Assembly (NCBI GenBank): GCA_016707075.1 | Contig: JADJII010000004.1 | Location: 124,001-188,000 of the forward strand | DNA: 64,000 nt | Direction of reading: 5' to 3' | DNA from: Egaibacter danicus | GTDB lineage: Bacteria; Pseudomonadota; Gammaproteobacteria; Burkholderiales; Burkholderiaceae_C | In this document: one piece after another, positions 50,551-58,572 of the stretch | Numbering within the stretch: the first letter of the stretch is position 1 | Layout of the letters: each line of letters opens with the position of its first letter | Position numbers and translations under genes: made by a program | The notes under the pieces: model-generated | The model's input: the letters and a program-made list of their open reading frames with translations, nothing else | Databases searched by the model: none | What the model was told of the DNA's origin: nothing

Positions 50551-50699
50551 CTACTTCGGAGAAGACAAAAACGGAGCGAAGCTGTGTCATTCCAGAGGAG
50601 TTTGGGCTGAATTTCTCTGGAATGGCATCGTGTTCTGTGATGTTGGATCCGGGCTCGGGCGGGGTGGCCAGCACCTCCCATATTGACCAGGAGATGAAC

Positions 50700-52829
50700 A
50701 TGAGCATGTTTAAAAAAGTTAGCAAAACCTTTCAGTGGGGCCAGAACACGGTCACCATGGAAACCGGCGAAATCGCTCGCCAATCCACTGGCGCCGTGCT
50801 GCTGGACATGGACGGCACGGTTGTGCTGGCTACCGTGGTTGCCAAGACCGAAGGCAAAGCCGGTCAAGACTTCTTCCCCCTGACGGTTGATTACCTTGAA
50901 AAAACCTATGCTGCAGGGAAGATCCCTGGCAGCTTTTTCAAACGTGAAGGCCGCCCCAGCGAGTTTGAAACGCTGACCAGCCGTTTGATCGACCGCCCGA
51001 TTCGCCCGCTGTTTCCAGAAGGCTTTTTCAATGAGGTGCATGTGGTGGTGCACACGCTGTCGCTGAACCCCGAAGTCGATGCCGATATTGCTGCTTTGAT
51101 AGCGGTCAGTGGAGCACTGTCCGTGAGTGGTGTTCCATTCAACGGCCCTATTGGCGCTGCCCGCGTGGGTTACGTCAACGGCGCCTATGTGCTGAACCCC
51201 GGCCAGACCGCCCGCAAGGATTCGATTCTGGATCTGGTGGTTGCCGGTACAGAAGCCGCCGTGTTGATGGTGGAATCTGAAGCCCAGCAACTCAGCGAAG
51301 AAATCATGCTCGGCGCCGTGGTATTTGGCCACGAGCAGGGCAACATTGCCATCAACGCCATCCACGAACTCGTGCGTGACGCAGGCAAGCCGGTGTGGGA
51401 CTGGAAAGCCCCCGTTCGGGATGAGGCACTGATTGCCAAGGTCGGCGCATTGGCGAAAGACAAACTGGTTGCGGCTTATCAGATTCGCAACAAGCAGGCT
51501 CGTACCCGCGCCTGCCGCGAAGCTTATGCCGTCGTGATGGCAGATCTGAAAGTTGATGGCGTAGCGTTCGACAGTGTTGCTGTGGAAGGCATGCTGTTCG
51601 ATATTGAGGCCAAAATTGTCCGCAGCCAGATTCTGGCCGGCGAGCCGCGCATCGACGGCCGCGACACGCGCACCGTGCGCGCCATCGAAATCCGTAATAG
51701 CGTACTGCCCCGTACCCACGGCTCGGCCCTGTTCACACGTGGCGAAACGCAGGCACTGGTCGTTACCACCCTCGGTACTGAACGTGACGCCCAGCGCATT
51801 GACGCACTGGCTGGCGAGTTTGAAGACCGCTTCATGCTGCACTACAACATGCCTCCGTTCGCCACCGGCGAAACCGGTCGCGTGGGCACGCCCAAGCGCC
51901 GCGAAATCGGCCACGGCCGTCTGGCCAAGCGCGCGCTGGTCGCCTGCCTGCCGACCAAGGAAGAGTTCCCCTACACCATGCGTGTGGTCTCCGAGATCAC
52001 CGAGTCCAACGGCTCCTCGTCGATGGCGTCGGTTTGTGGCGGCTGCCTGTCGCTGATGGACGCTGGCGTGCCGATGAAAGCCCACGTGGCCGGCATCGCC
52101 ATGGGCCTGATCAAGGAAGACAATCGCTTCGCCGTGCTGACCGACATCCTGGGTGACGAAGATCACCTGGGTGACATGGACTTCAAGGTGGCCGGTACCA
52201 CCAACGGCATCACCGCGCTGCAGATGGACATCAAGATCCAGGGCATCACCAAGGAAATCATGCAGGTGGCTCTGGCCCAGGCCAAGGAAGCCCGCATGCA
52301 CATTTTGGGCAAGATGCAAGAGGCGATGGCTGAAGCCAAGACCGAAGTGTCGAACTTCGCCCCGCGTCTGTTTACGATGAAGATCAACCCGGAGAAGATT
52401 CGTGACGTGATCGGCAAGGGTGGCGCTGTGATCCGTGCGCTGACCGAAGAAACCGGTACGCAGATCAACATCGACGAAGACGGCACCATCACCATCGCTT
52501 CCAGCGATCCGGCAAAGGCTGAGGAAGCCAAGCGCCGCATCGAGCAGATCACGGCAGAAGTGGAAATCGGCAAGGTCTATGAAGGCCCGATCACCAAGAT
52601 TCTGGACTTCGGTGCTTTGGTCAACTTGCTGCCCGGCAAGGATGGCCTGCTGCACATCAGCCAGATCGCCCACGAGCGCGTCGAGAAGGTCACGGACTAC
52701 CTGTCCGAGGGCCAGATCGTCAAGGTCAAGGTGCTGGAGACGGACGAAAAGGGTCGCATCAAGCTGTCCATGAAGGCTTTGCTGGACCGTCCGGCCCAGA
52801 ACGGCAATCAGGGTGGTGATCAGGCCTGA
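50700..52829 (+). CDS. pnp: polyribonucleotide nucleotidyltransferase
   Basis: PNPase, a phosphorolytic 3'-5' exoribonuclease and degradosome partner. Two RNase PH-like domains (TVTMETGEIARQSTGAVL; RTHGSALFTRGETQALVVTT and ESNGSSSMASVCGGCLSLMD with active-site residues), a KH domain (INPEKIRDVIGKGGAVIRALT) and a C-terminal S1 domain (GKVYEGPITKILDFGALVNL). Normal length. I choose ATG 50700 (MSMFKKVSKTF) because AGGAG at 50689-50693 is six bases away; ATG 50694 touches the ribosome-binding site. Confidence 0.97.
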   Translation: MSMFKKVSKTFQWGQNTVTMETGEIARQSTGAVLLDMDGTVVLATVVAKTEGKAGQDFFPLTVDYLEKTYAAGKIPGSFFKREGRPSEFETLTSRLIDRPIRPLFPEGFFNEVHVVVHTLSLNPEVDADIAALIAVSGALSVSGVPFNGPIGAARVGYVNGAYVLNPGQTARKDSILDLVVAGTEAAVLMVESEAQQLSEEIMLGAVVFGHEQGNIAINAIHELVRDAGKPVWDWKAPVRDEALIAKVGALAKDKLVAAYQIRNKQARTRACREAYAVVMADLKVDGVAFDSVAVEGMLFDIEAKIVRSQILAGEPRIDGRDTRTVRAIEIRNSVLPRTHGSALFTRGETQALVVTTLGTERDAQRIDALAGEFEDRFMLHYNMPPFATGETGRVGTPKRREIGHGRLAKRALVACLPTKEEFPYTMRVVSEITESNGSSSMASVCGGCLSLMDAGVPMKAHVAGIAMGLIKEDNRFAVLTDILGDEDHLGDMDFKVAGTTNGITALQMDIKIQGITKEIMQVALAQAKEARMHILGKMQEAMAEAKTEVSNFAPRLFTMKINPEKIRDVIGKGGAVIRALTEETGTQINIDEDGTITIASSDPAKAEEAKRRIEQITAEVEIGKVYEGPITKILDFGALVNLLPGKDGLLHISQIAHERVEKVTDYLSEGQIVKVKVLETDEKGRIKLSMKALLDRPAQNGNQGGDQA

Positions 52830-52836
52830 TCGACTT

Positions 52837-52890
52837 TTGCTATGAATTCGGTAGCTGTTCACGCATATTTTGCGGGGCTACCGCCTGAAT
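52837..52890 (+). repeat. dispersed ~66-bp repeat, copy 12 (pnp-qor gap)
   Basis: Reads TTGCTATGAATTCGGTAGCT, GTTCACGCATATTTTGCGGG, GCTACCGCCTGAAT. It fills most of the 66-base gap between pnp and the oxidoreductase gene; the 3' part is shortened. Confidence 0.75.
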
Positions 52891-52895
52891 AGACC

Positions 52896-53909
52896 ATGAA
52901 AGCAATTGAAATTACCTCGTACGGTGCGCCCGACGTTCTGCGTCTGGGTGAGCGGCCGGCGCCTGTGGCGAGTGCGGGCGAGTTGCTGATTCGTGTGGCC
53001 GCCAGCGGCGTGAACCGTCCTGACGTATTGCAGCGTACGGGCAACTACCCGGTGCCTCCCGGCGCTTCGGACATTCCGGGTCTGGAGGTGGCTGGGGTCA
53101 TTGTCAGTGGCGATGCGCAGGCGATGGCTGATGCGGGTTTCAAGGTGGGTGATCGTGTTTGTGCCCTGGTGGCTGGTGGCGGCTACGCCGAGTTGTGTGT
53201 GGCGCCAGTCGCACAATGCCTGCCTGTGCCCAAGGGCCTGAGCGAGGTGGAAGCTGCCGCGTTGCCCGAGACTTTTTTCACCGTCTGGAGCAATGTGTTT
53301 GACCGGGCCCGCCTGCAAAAGGGCGAGACTCTGCTGATTCAGGGCGGTACCAGCGGCATTGGCGTGACCGCCATTGCCGTTGCCAAAGCACTGGGCTCCA
53401 CAGTGATTGCCACAGCCGGCAGCGACGAGAAATGTGCGGCCTGCCTGGCACTGGGCGCCGACCACGCCATCAATTACAAGACCCACGATTTTGTGGAAGA
53501 AATAAAGCGGATCACCGACGGTGCTGGCGTCAACGTGATTCTCGACATGGTGGCAGGCCCTTATGTCGCCCGGGAAATTCAGTGCCTGGCTGAAGATGGC
53601 CGCCTGGTCATCATTGCGGTGCAAGGCGGTACCAAAAGCGAGATCAACGCTGGCTTGGTGTTGCGCCGTCGACTGACGGTGACCGGCTCGACGCTGCGCC
53701 CACGTCCGGTGGCTTTCAAGGCCGCTATTGCACAGGCGCTGAAGGCGAATGTATGGCCGCTGCTGGAGAGTGGTGCGGTCAAACCGGTGATCCACAGCGT
53801 TTTTGATGCGGTGGGGGATGCGTCTGGCAGCGGTGCTGCTCAGGCCCACGCCCTGATGGAATCCAACCAGCACGTTGGCAAGATTGTTTTGACATGGGTT
53901 ACAGCATGA
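52896..53909 (+). CDS. NAD(P)H quinone oxidoreductase, zinc-independent MDR family
   Basis: Medium-chain dehydrogenase of the PIG3/quinone-oxidoreductase type, 337 residues, without the structural zinc cysteines. It shows VAASGVNRPDVLQRTGNYP (active-site region), the nucleotide fold LIQGGTSGIGVTAIAVAKALG near residue 150 and MVAGPYVAREIQCLAEDGR. It would reduce quinones or enals with NADPH in the cytoplasm. Its stop overlaps the tpiA start (ATGA), so the two are coupled; this pairing is common in Burkholderiales. Confidence 0.9.
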   Translation: MKAIEITSYGAPDVLRLGERPAPVASAGELLIRVAASGVNRPDVLQRTGNYPVPPGASDIPGLEVAGVIVSGDAQAMADAGFKVGDRVCALVAGGGYAELCVAPVAQCLPVPKGLSEVEAAALPETFFTVWSNVFDRARLQKGETLLIQGGTSGIGVTAIAVAKALGSTVIATAGSDEKCAACLALGADHAINYKTHDFVEEIKRITDGAGVNVILDMVAGPYVAREIQCLAEDGRLVIIAVQGGTKSEINAGLVLRRRLTVTGSTLRPRPVAFKAAIAQALKANVWPLLESGAVKPVIHSVFDAVGDASGSGAAQAHALMESNQHVGKIVLTWVTA

Positions 53910-54649
53910 AAAAGAAACTGATTGCAGGAAACTGGAAGATGAATGGCAGCCTGGCTGCCAACGAAGCGTTGATCAAGGTGCTGCTCGCTGGATTGAACAA
54001 CCCGGGTTGCGCCATTGCGGTTTGTGTTCCTGCCATCTATCTGATCCAGGTTCAGGCGCTGGTCGCACAGAGTCCCATTGATGTAGGTGCTCAGGATGTA
54101 TCGCAACACGAGTCGGGCGCTTTCACAGGCGAAATCTCGGCGGCCATGTTGAAGGAAACAGGTATTCGCTACGCCATTGTTGGCCATTCCGAGCGCCGTC
54201 AGTATCACCAGGAAAGCGACGCTGTGGTGGCGTTGAAGGCCCAGCGCGCCCTGGCTTCTGGCGTGACGCCCATCGTATGTGTCGGCGAAACACTGGCTGA
54301 GCGCGAAGCCGGGAGAACAGAAGAAGTGGTCAAGCGCCAGCTGGCGGCAGTCATTCACACCAACGGACACTGCATCAGTGAAATCGTGGTGGCTTATGAG
54401 CCCGTGTGGGCCATTGGCACGGGCAAGACCGCTAGCCCGGAGCAGGCCCAGGCGGTGCATGCCGTCTTGCGCGCACAGTTGGCGGCTGCAACGCCTCACG
54501 CGGAGCGGATACAGATCCTGTACGGCGGCAGTATGAACGCGGCCAACGCGGCGCAATTGCTGGCGCAGTCCGACATTGACGGTGGGCTGGTCGGAGGTGC
54601 ATCACTCAAGGCGCCTGATTTCTTGTCAATTATTGCCGAAGCCCTCTAG
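53906..54649 (+). CDS. tpiA: triosephosphate isomerase
   Basis: Interconverts dihydroxyacetone phosphate and glyceraldehyde 3-phosphate. Substrate-binding KLIAGNWKMNGS at the N-terminus, catalytic His in AIVGHSERRQYH, catalytic Glu in VVAYEPVWAIGTGKTAS with loop 6, and phosphate-binding YGGSMNAANAAQL and GGASL. Normal length (247 residues). Start ATG 53906 overlapping the previous gene. Confidence 0.97.
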   Translation: MKKKLIAGNWKMNGSLAANEALIKVLLAGLNNPGCAIAVCVPAIYLIQVQALVAQSPIDVGAQDVSQHESGAFTGEISAAMLKETGIRYAIVGHSERRQYHQESDAVVALKAQRALASGVTPIVCVGETLAEREAGRTEEVVKRQLAAVIHTNGHCISEIVVAYEPVWAIGTGKTASPEQAQAVHAVLRAQLAAATPHAERIQILYGGSMNAANAAQLLAQSDIDGGLVGGASLKAPDFLSIIAEAL

Positions 54650-54686
54650 TCCAGAGCGCTACCAGCTATCAATTTAGGAGTATTGC

Positions 54687-55046
54687 ATGAACATTTTCTT
54701 GAACATTTTGCTGGCGGTCCAGATACTGTCCGCGCTGGCGATGATTGGCCTGATTCTGGTCCAGCATGGCAAGGGTGCCGACATGGGCGCAGCTTTTGGC
54801 AGCGGTGGGTCCGGAAGCCTGTTTGGGGCGTCCGGCAGTGCCAACTTTCTCTCGCGCACTACGGCCGTTCTGGCGACAGTATTTTTTGTCTGCACGCTTG
54901 CTCTGGCCTACTTCGGCAACCTGCGCCCCGTGACCAGTGGAAGCGTGCTGGAAGGCGCTGCTGTGACTGCGCCCGTACCAGCCGCATCCGCAGCTGTTGC
55001 GCCGGCAACGCCCGCGTCGGGTGCTGCGCAAATCCCGTCGAAGTAA
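54687..55046 (+). CDS. secG: preprotein translocase subunit SecG
   Basis: Small membrane component of SecYEG, 119 residues. First helix FLNILLAVQILSALAMIGLI, then the conserved HGKGADMGAAFGSGGSGSLFG loop with ASGSANFLSRTTA, and second helix VLATVFFVCTLALAYFG. The C-terminus is an Ala/Pro-rich tail. Start ATG 54687 behind AGGAG. Between tpiA and tRNA-Leu, the usual order before the nuo genes. Confidence 0.95.
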   Translation: MNIFLNILLAVQILSALAMIGLILVQHGKGADMGAAFGSGGSGSLFGASGSANFLSRTTAVLATVFFVCTLALAYFGNLRPVTSGSVLEGAAVTAPVPAASAAVAPATPASGAAQIPSK

Positions 55047-55161
55047 ACCACGTCAAATTTGCCCCCTTATGGGCTGGGAACACACCGGATTCAGGGTAAA
55101 CTCCTAGTCTGTCAGATGAGCAACAGCCGCAAGGCGCCTCACGCAAATCCGACACAGAAAA

Positions 55162-55246
55162 GCCGTCGTGGTGAAATTGGTAGACACGCTATCTTGAGGG
55201 GGTAGTGGCGAAAGCTGTGCGAGTTCGAGTCTCGCCGACGGCACCA
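55162..55246 (+). tRNA. tRNA-Leu (anticodon GAG)
   Basis: Acceptor stem GCCGTCG pairs with CGACGGC; D-arm GTGAAATTGGTAGACAC; anticodon stem CTATC/GGTAG with loop TTGAGGG giving GAG, decoding CUC/CUU; long class II variable arm; T-arm GCGAGTTCGAGTCTCGC. Discriminator A and an encoded CCA end at 55246. Confidence 0.97.
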
Positions 55247-55309
55247 AACAAAATAGCTGGGTCGGGTGATAGACCTGATCTGCAAAAAAACGGTGATCAG
55301 CATTTCAAG

Positions 55310-55669
55310 ATGAACCTCGATCAGTACCTTCCTGTCCTCATGTTCATCCTGGTCGGCATTGCGGTGGGAGTGGTCCCTCAGGTGCTTGGCTATATTCTTG
55401 GGCCGAACCGGCCTGACGCCGCAAAAAATTCCCCCTACGAGTGTGGCTTCGAAGCCTTCGAAGACGCCCGCATGAAATTTGACGTGCGCTATTACCTCGT
55501 CGCCATTCTCTTCATTTTGTTTGACCTTGAAATCGCCTTCCTGTTTCCGTGGGCCGTTGCGCTCAAGGATATTGGCGCAACAGGCTTTTGGGCGGTCATG
55601 ATTTTTCTGGGCATTCTGGTCGTGGGCTTCGCTTACGAGTGGAAAAAAGGCGCCCTCGACTGGGAATGA
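55310..55669 (+). CDS. nuoA: NADH-quinone oxidoreductase subunit A
   Basis: Membrane subunit of respiratory complex I, 119 residues with three helices. Hallmarks are PNRPDAAKNSPYECGFEAF (loop with the redox-sensitive Cys) and FDVRYYLVAILFILFDLEIAF. I choose ATG 55310 (MNLDQYLPVLMF); the upstream open frame runs through the tRNA. First gene of the nuo operon, 64 bases after the tRNA. Confidence 0.97.
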   Translation: MNLDQYLPVLMFILVGIAVGVVPQVLGYILGPNRPDAAKNSPYECGFEAFEDARMKFDVRYYLVAILFILFDLEIAFLFPWAVALKDIGATGFWAVMIFLGILVVGFAYEWKKGALDWE

Positions 55670-55684
55670 GCCAGGAGTACATAT

Positions 55685-56167
55685 ATGGCAATTGAAGGGG
55701 TTTTCAAAGAAGGTTTTGCCACCACCACCTATGACTCGGTGGTGAACTGGGCCAAAACAGGATCAGTCTGGCCGATGACCTTCGGTTTGGCTTGCTGCGC
55801 CGTTGAAATGATGCATGCAGCGGCAGCACGATATGACATCAGCCGCTTTGGCGCTGAGGTGTTTCGCGCCAGCCCAAGGCAGTCCGATCTCATGATTGTT
55901 GCGGGTACGTTGTGCAACAAGATGGCACCTGCGTTGCGCAAGGTGTACGACCAGATGTCAGAGCCGCGCTGGGTTATCAGCATGGGTTCATGTGCGAATG
56001 GCGGCGGGTATTACCACTACAGCTATTCCGTTGTGCGTGGATGCGACCGTATCGTTCCTGTGGATGTGTATGTTCCCGGTTGCCCGCCAACAGCTGAAGC
56101 ACTTTTGTACGGAATCATCCAGTTGCAGCAGAAGATCCGTCGCACCCAAACCATTGCGCGCACCTGA
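55685..56167 (+). CDS. nuoB: NADH-quinone oxidoreductase subunit B
   Basis: Peripheral subunit of complex I carrying cluster N2, the last electron carrier before quinone. The tandem Cys pair is in FGLACCAVEMMHAAAARYD, with further ligands in GSCANGGGYYHYSYSVV and PVDVYVPGCPPTAEALLYG. Length 160 residues, normal. Start ATG 55685. Confidence 0.97.
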   Translation: MAIEGVFKEGFATTTYDSVVNWAKTGSVWPMTFGLACCAVEMMHAAAARYDISRFGAEVFRASPRQSDLMIVAGTLCNKMAPALRKVYDQMSEPRWVISMGSCANGGGYYHYSYSVVRGCDRIVPVDVYVPGCPPTAEALLYGIIQLQQKIRRTQTIART

Positions 56168-56176
56168 GGACTGAAG

Positions 56177-56785
56177 ATGACTGCTTTTGCTGTTAATCCG
56201 GAAACCCTGGCGGGCGTGGTGTCCGCAGCCTTGGGCGACAAGGTCAAGCGCATTTCCATTGATCTTGGTGAAGTGAAGGTGCTGGTGTCGGCATCTGACT
56301 ACTTGGACGTTGCCCGCGTATTGCATCGCGCGCCGGGTTGCCAGTTTGAGCAGCTTATCGATCTGTGTGGCGTCGATTATTCCGAGTATGGAAGTGGCTC
56401 CTACAGCGGGCCGCGCTACTGTGTGGTGTCGCATCTGTTGTCGGTCAGTCTGAACCAGCGGCTCACGCTGAAGGTGTTTGCGCCTGACGATGACGTGCCG
56501 GTCGTGGCCTCAATCGCCGGTATCTGGAATTCTGCCAACTGGTTTGAGCGCGAAGCCTTTGATTTGTTTGGCATCGTATTTGAAGGCCACAACGACCTTC
56601 GCCGTATCCTGACCGACTATGGTTTTATCGGACACCCTTTCCGCAAGGATTTTCCGACCAGTGGTCATGTGGAAATGCGTTATGACGCCGAGAAGAAGCG
56701 CGTCATCTATCAGCCGGTCTCCATCGAGACCCGCGAAATCACGCCTCGCATCATTCGTGAAGACAACTATGGAGGCCTGCACTGA
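56177..56785 (+). CDS. nuoC: NADH-quinone oxidoreductase subunit C
   Basis: 30-kDa-type hydrophilic subunit of complex I, 202 residues, separate from NuoD. The signature region is WFEREAFDLFGIVFEGHNDL and RRILTDYGFIGHPFRKDFP. It sits nine bases after nuoB and continues the standard order. Confidence 0.96.
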   Translation: MTAFAVNPETLAGVVSAALGDKVKRISIDLGEVKVLVSASDYLDVARVLHRAPGCQFEQLIDLCGVDYSEYGSGSYSGPRYCVVSHLLSVSLNQRLTLKVFAPDDDVPVVASIAGIWNSANWFEREAFDLFGIVFEGHNDLRRILTDYGFIGHPFRKDFPTSGHVEMRYDAEKKRVIYQPVSIETREITPRIIREDNYGGLH

Positions 56786-56821
56786 GTCTTGAGCCGCAGG
56801 TTCAACTCACAGGAATGTGTC

Positions 56822-58075
56822 ATGGCTGAAATAAAGAATTACACGCTGAACTTCGGTCCGCAGCATCCGGCGGCCCACGGCGTGTTGCGCCTGGTTCTGG
56901 AGCTTGATGGCGAAGTGGTCCAGCGGGCTGATCCGCATATTGGCCTGCTGCATCGCGCCACTGAAAAGCTCGCCGAAAGCAAGACCTATATCCAGTCTCT
57001 GCCTTATATGGATCGACTCGACTACGTGTCGATGATGTGCAATGAGCACGCTTACTGTCTGGCCATCGAGAAGCTTCTGGGTGTTGAGGTACCAGTGCGC
57101 GCCCAGTACATCCGTGTGATGTTTGCCGAGATCACGCGGCTGCTCAACCACCTGATGTGGCTGGGTTCGCATGGCAACGACTGCGGAAGTTCAACGATTC
57201 TGATCTACACCTTCCGTGAGCGTGAGGATCTGTTCGATATGTATGAGGCTGTGAGTGGTGCCCGCATGCATGCGGCCTACTTTCGGCCGGGTGGTGTCTA
57301 CCGGGATCTTCCGGAAACGATGCCCCAGTACAAAGCGAACAAGATACGCAACGCGAAGAGCATCTCCGAGCTCAATCGCAACCGGCAGGGCTCCCTGCTG
57401 GACTTTATTGATGATTTCACCCGGCGGTTTCCCGCCTGTCTGGGTGAATACCACACCCTGCTCACGGATAACCGTATCTGGAAGCAACGCACCGTGGGCA
57501 TTGGCGTGGTCCCACCCGAGAGGGCTTTGAATTTGGGGTTTACGGGTCCGATGCTGCGAGGGTCCGGCATCGCTTGGGATCTGCGAAAGAAACAGCCCTA
57601 CGATGTGTACGATCGAATGACTTTCGACATTCCGGTGGGCCAGACTGGTGATTGTTACGATCGCTATCTCGTTCGCATGGAGGAGATGAAGCAGTCCAAC
57701 GACATCATCAAGCAGTGTGTTGATTGGTTGCGCACAAATCCTGGTCCGGTGATTACGGATAACCATAAGGTCGCGGCACCTGACCGCGAATCCATGAAGT
57801 CCAACATGGAAGAGTTGATCCACCATTTCAAGCTTTTCACAGAAGGTTTTCACGTGCCTCAGGGGGAAGCCTATGCGGCAGTTGAACATCCCAAGGGCGA
57901 GTTTGGCATCTACATCGTGAGTGATGGTGCGAACAAGCCTTATCGACTCAAGATCCGTCCGCCGGGTTTTGCGCATCTGGCCGGGCTGAATGAGATGGCC
58001 AAGGGGCACATGATCGCCGATGCCGTTGCCATCATTGGAACCATGGACATTGTTTTTGGAGAGATTGATCGATGA
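56822..58075 (+). CDS. nuoD: NADH-quinone oxidoreductase subunit D
   Basis: 49-kDa-type subunit lining the quinone cavity, 417 residues. GPQHPAAHGVLRLVLELDGE near the N-terminus, HRATEKLAESKTYIQSLPYMD (quinone-binding His/Tyr region) and the C-terminal IIGTMDIVFGEIDR are all present. Start ATG 56822 (MAEIKNYTLNF) behind AGGAATG; 36 bases of open frame upstream are not part of the family. It overlaps nuoE by ATGA. Confidence 0.97.
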   Translation: MAEIKNYTLNFGPQHPAAHGVLRLVLELDGEVVQRADPHIGLLHRATEKLAESKTYIQSLPYMDRLDYVSMMCNEHAYCLAIEKLLGVEVPVRAQYIRVMFAEITRLLNHLMWLGSHGNDCGSSTILIYTFREREDLFDMYEAVSGARMHAAYFRPGGVYRDLPETMPQYKANKIRNAKSISELNRNRQGSLLDFIDDFTRRFPACLGEYHTLLTDNRIWKQRTVGIGVVPPERALNLGFTGPMLRGSGIAWDLRKKQPYDVYDRMTFDIPVGQTGDCYDRYLVRMEEMKQSNDIIKQCVDWLRTNPGPVITDNHKVAAPDRESMKSNMEELIHHFKLFTEGFHVPQGEAYAAVEHPKGEFGIYIVSDGANKPYRLKIRPPGFAHLAGLNEMAKGHMIADAVAIIGTMDIVFGEIDR

Positions 58076-58572
58076 TCTCTGAAAGTTTCTCTCAGGCAAC
58101 ATTGGCGCGTTTCGCCAGGGAAGTTGCCAAATACCCCCCGGACCAGAAGCAGTCAGCTGTCATGGCCTGCCTGGCCATTGTCCAGCAGGAGCGTGGGTAC
58201 GTGAGTGTGGACAGCGAAAAAGTCGTCGCTGACTACCTTGGCATGGCTCCGATTGCCGTCCACGAAGTCACCACGTTCTACAACATGTACAACCAGCAAC
58301 CGGTTGGGAAATTCAAGCTCAATGTGTGCACGAATTTGCCCTGTCAGTTGCGTGATGGTGGCGCGGCGCTCAAGCATCTGGAGCACAAGCTGGGCATCAG
58401 CATGGGTGAAACAACCGCTGATGGCATGTTTACGTTGCAGCAGAGTGAATGTCTGGGAGCCTGCGCGGATTCCCCTGTCATGCTGGTGAATGACCGTACC
58501 ATGTGCAGTTTCATGAGCAACGACAAACTGGACCAGCTGGTCGATGGCTTGCGTGAGGCGGGAGACGAATAA
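58072..58572 (+). CDS. nuoE: NADH-quinone oxidoreductase subunit E
   Basis: 24-kDa-type subunit with the [2Fe-2S] cluster N1a; 166 residues. Thioredoxin-like fold with ligands in VCTNLPCQLRDGG and ESECLGACADSPVML-type sequence (here QSECLGACADSPV). Stop TAA shares a base with the nuoF start. Confidence 0.96.
   Translation: MISESFSQATLARFAREVAKYPPDQKQSAVMACLAIVQQERGYVSVDSEKVVADYLGMAPIAVHEVTTFYNMYNQQPVGKFKLNVCTNLPCQLRDGGAALKHLEHKLGISMGETTADGMFTLQQSECLGACADSPVMLVNDRTMCSFMSNDKLDQLVDGLREAGDE

Noticed and set aside
50535..52862. Open frame of 775 codons antisense to pnp
   Set aside because: It mirrors the strongly conserved pnp frame exactly, has no ribosome-binding site or recognisable domain, and arises from codon bias in a G+C-rich gene.
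353..52890. CRISPR array
   Set aside because: The dispersed repeats are tens of kilobases apart in both orientations, with no regular spacers and no cas genes in the window.
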